The notes under the pieces: model-generated
Database searches by the model: none
The model's input: the letters and a program-made list of their open reading frames with translations, nothing else
Told to the model about the DNA's origin: nothing
NCBI RefSeq assembly: GCF_039521365.1
Contig: NZ_BAAACF010000003.1
Span: 248,001-312,000, forward strand
Reading direction: 5' to 3'
DNA length: 64,000 bases
Origin: Clostridium_AW malenominatum
Lineage (GTDB): Bacteria > Bacillota > Clostridia > Clostridiales > Clostridiaceae
In this document: positions 62,552 to 64,000 of the stretch, in pieces
Layout of the letters: every line of letters begins with the position of its first letter
Position numbering within the stretch: the stretch's first letter is position 1
Translations under genes and position numbers: made by a program

Positions 62552-63909
62552 ATAGCCTCCCTATATATCCTTATTTTTTTATAGTTTTTAAACTTTATTA
62601 AAGCAACGTAAAACACAATAGCTACAGCAATACAAATAACAGGAACTGGAATGACATTACCAAAATTGACAAACCATCCAAAACCAATAGGTTTTGTAGT
62701 CATGGTAAGACCCACAAAAGAAGAAATTATCCATGCTATTATTGCATCCCACTTGATACCGCAATGAACTGTAGACCAATCTTCATCATAGCTCTCTCTG
62801 TTGCAAATATAAAAATCTGCAATTAAAATACCTGCAATAGGTGTAATAAATACACCTAGTATTGATAAAAAATTTACAAAATATTTATATACTCCAAATG
62901 CTGCAATTGCTGTACTTATAGCACCTAAAATAAATGTTAACTTCATTCGTGGTATCTTTGAAACGCCATCTAGGGTATTCATTAATCCCAGCACACTTCC
63001 ATAGAGATTATTATCATTTGTAGTCCACTGACCAATAACAAGAACAAGTGCACCAGATATTCCAAGCCCCAGTGTAAGTACCATAACTTCGACTACATTC
63101 CAATTTTTAAATGCATATGTAAAAAAAGCACCACATATCATAACTGGAATATATCCCCAAAAATATCCTAAACTAATACCAAGTGCACAATCTTTACGTG
63201 TTTTACAAAAGCGGCTAAAATCACCCATCATTGCAATGCCTACTGCAAAAGAGCTTACAACTACTGTTATTCCTGAGGAGATACTAATTGGTGAACCAAT
63301 GGGGCCAGAGCTAACTATATCTACTATAGGAACTATAGTACCTGTTTTTATAACAGCAGTAATGCAAAGAACAAATAGTAGCGGTACTCCAATTTCACTC
63401 AGTATTTTAATTGCTTTAAACCCAAATACCGCCGTCATAGACATTGCCAAACCACCAATAACAGTAAAAATTACTGGGGAAATTGTACTGCCACTTAATT
63501 GTTCCACTACGAATGATATTGTGTTTCCAAACAAGTCAGCTTGAAATGCATACCAACCAAAATTACAGATACAAAATATAACACCTATAATCTTGGCACC
63601 TATAGTTCCAAAGGATCTACGGCAATTAAAAGATGTTGGAAGATGTGTATAAGTACTTACAAGAGCACATATTGTAGCCAGTAAAAAAACAATGAAAGCC
63701 CCTATAACACTTGCAATACACATATCTTTAAAAGATAAACCATTTGCCAACACACCACCCACTGCAAGACCGCTTAAACCAAAGCCTTCCCCTAGCCAAA
63801 TCATACCTTGCTCAATCCATGTTTTCCTAGCATGTTCTGGAACTGGTGTTTTTTCGTAATCATTATATTTTTCTTCAAATGATCTCTTTTCTTTTAAAGT
63901 TCTTTCCAT
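62548..63909 (-). CDS. NCS1 family nucleobase permease (CodB-like)
   Basis: A 453-residue permease with about 12 helices and the NCS1 features WIEQGMIWLGEGFGLSGLAVG, FGTIGAKIIGVIFCICNFGWY and FITPIAGILIADFYICNRESYDED. The family carries cytosine, purines, hydantoins or thiamine precursors with Na+ or H+. It heads the permease-pepD-MFS operon. The substrate is not determined. Confidence 0.88.
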   Translation of the reverse strand: MERTLKEKRSFEEKYNDYEKTPVPEHARKTWIEQGMIWLGEGFGLSGLAVGGVLANGLSFKDMCIASVIGAFIVFLLATICALVSTYTHLPTSFNCRRSFGTIGAKIIGVIFCICNFGWYAFQADLFGNTISFVVEQLSGSTISPVIFTVIGGLAMSMTAVFGFKAIKILSEIGVPLLFVLCITAVIKTGTIVPIVDIVSSGPIGSPISISSGITVVVSSFAVGIAMMGDFSRFCKTRKDCALGISLGYFWGYIPVMICGAFFTYAFKNWNVVEVMVLTLGLGISGALVLVIGQWTTNDNNLYGSVLGLMNTLDGVSKIPRMKLTFILGAISTAIAAFGVYKYFVNFLSILGVFITPIAGILIADFYICNRESYDEDWSTVHCGIKWDAIIAWIISSFVGLTMTTKPIGFGWFVNFGNVIPVPVICIAVAIVFYVALIKFKNYKKIRIYREAI

Positions 63910-63924
63910 TCTTTTATCCCCCTA

Positions 63925-64000
63925 CTAGTCTTCTAAGAAGATGCAATCTTCATCAAATCCAAAAAATCTTGGATTTAAAATTTCTAGAGCTTTTTCAGTT
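63925..64000 (-). CDS. 3' end of an unidentified gene (partial)
   Basis: Open from the window edge, reading 24 residues (TEKALEILNPRFFGFDED, then CIFLED) to a TAG 15 bases before the permease ATG. It is probably the first gene of the same operon. Too little is present to name it. Confidence 0.55.
   Translation of the reverse strand, partial: TEKALEILNPRFFGFDEDCIFLED

Overview
The window is AT-rich chromosomal DNA from an anaerobic, spore-forming Firmicute that looks like Clostridium in the broad sense. The signs are strong AGGAGG-type ribosome binding sites, the canonical gapA-pgk-tpiA-gpmI-eno cluster behind a CggR repressor, the secG/rnr/smpB/ssrA group, sporulation and germination genes (CwlD, SleB, spore photoproduct lyase), a CWB2 cell-wall protein, and T-box and cobalamin riboswitches. 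Nearly all genes are on the minus strand. No rRNA, tRNA, CRISPR array, phage or insertion sequence was seen. The species cannot be named from the sequence alone.

Layout. 1-0.6 kb: end of a GT2 glycosyltransferase plus a GtrA-like protein. 0.6-4.4 kb: chemoreceptor, RluF-type pseudouridine synthase and a short RlmN/Cfr-like radical SAM enzyme preceded by a cobalamin riboswitch. 4.4-9.1 kb: an MFS exporter without a normal start codon, a Met/Gln/Pro repeat protein, MgtC, relics of a glycerol operon beside glpP, and a HAD phosphatase. 9.1-12.1 kb: TRAP transporter dctPQM. 12.1-18.7 kb: a gene relic, tmRNA, smpB, rnr, hppA, secG. 18.9-27.4 kb: glycolytic operon, cggR and rpoN (sigma-54).

27.5-32.3 kb is a cysteine-type catabolic locus: a cysteine desulfidase gene (cdsB), a divergent sigma-54 activator (cdsR-like) and a DAACS symporter. 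Both target genes carry a -24/-12 promoter, and the same 16-bp palindrome lies upstream of each. 32.4-37.1 kb: BMP-type nucleoside ABC importer. 37.2-41.3 kb: DegV, TrmL, spore photoproduct lyase, a Cof phosphatase and CwlD. 41.3-48.6 kb: MoxR/DUF58/transglutaminase operon, VanW, TPM-domain protein and LemA. 48.7-54.1 kb: cinA, then a T-box (Cys) leader driving cysE-queG-plsC-nth, and sleB. 54.2-57.6 kb: a soluble MgtE_N/CBS protein and a CWB2 surface protein. 57.8-64 kb: YgiQ, then an operon of an NCS1 permease, PepD and an MFS transporter.

The most interesting signals are the riboswitch-controlled RlmN-like gene, the compact CdsR/sigma-54 regulon with its shared operator, the T-box-controlled cysE-queG operon, the glycerol-operon relics, a family of palindromic intergenic repeats, and a 13-residue-repeat protein of unknown function.
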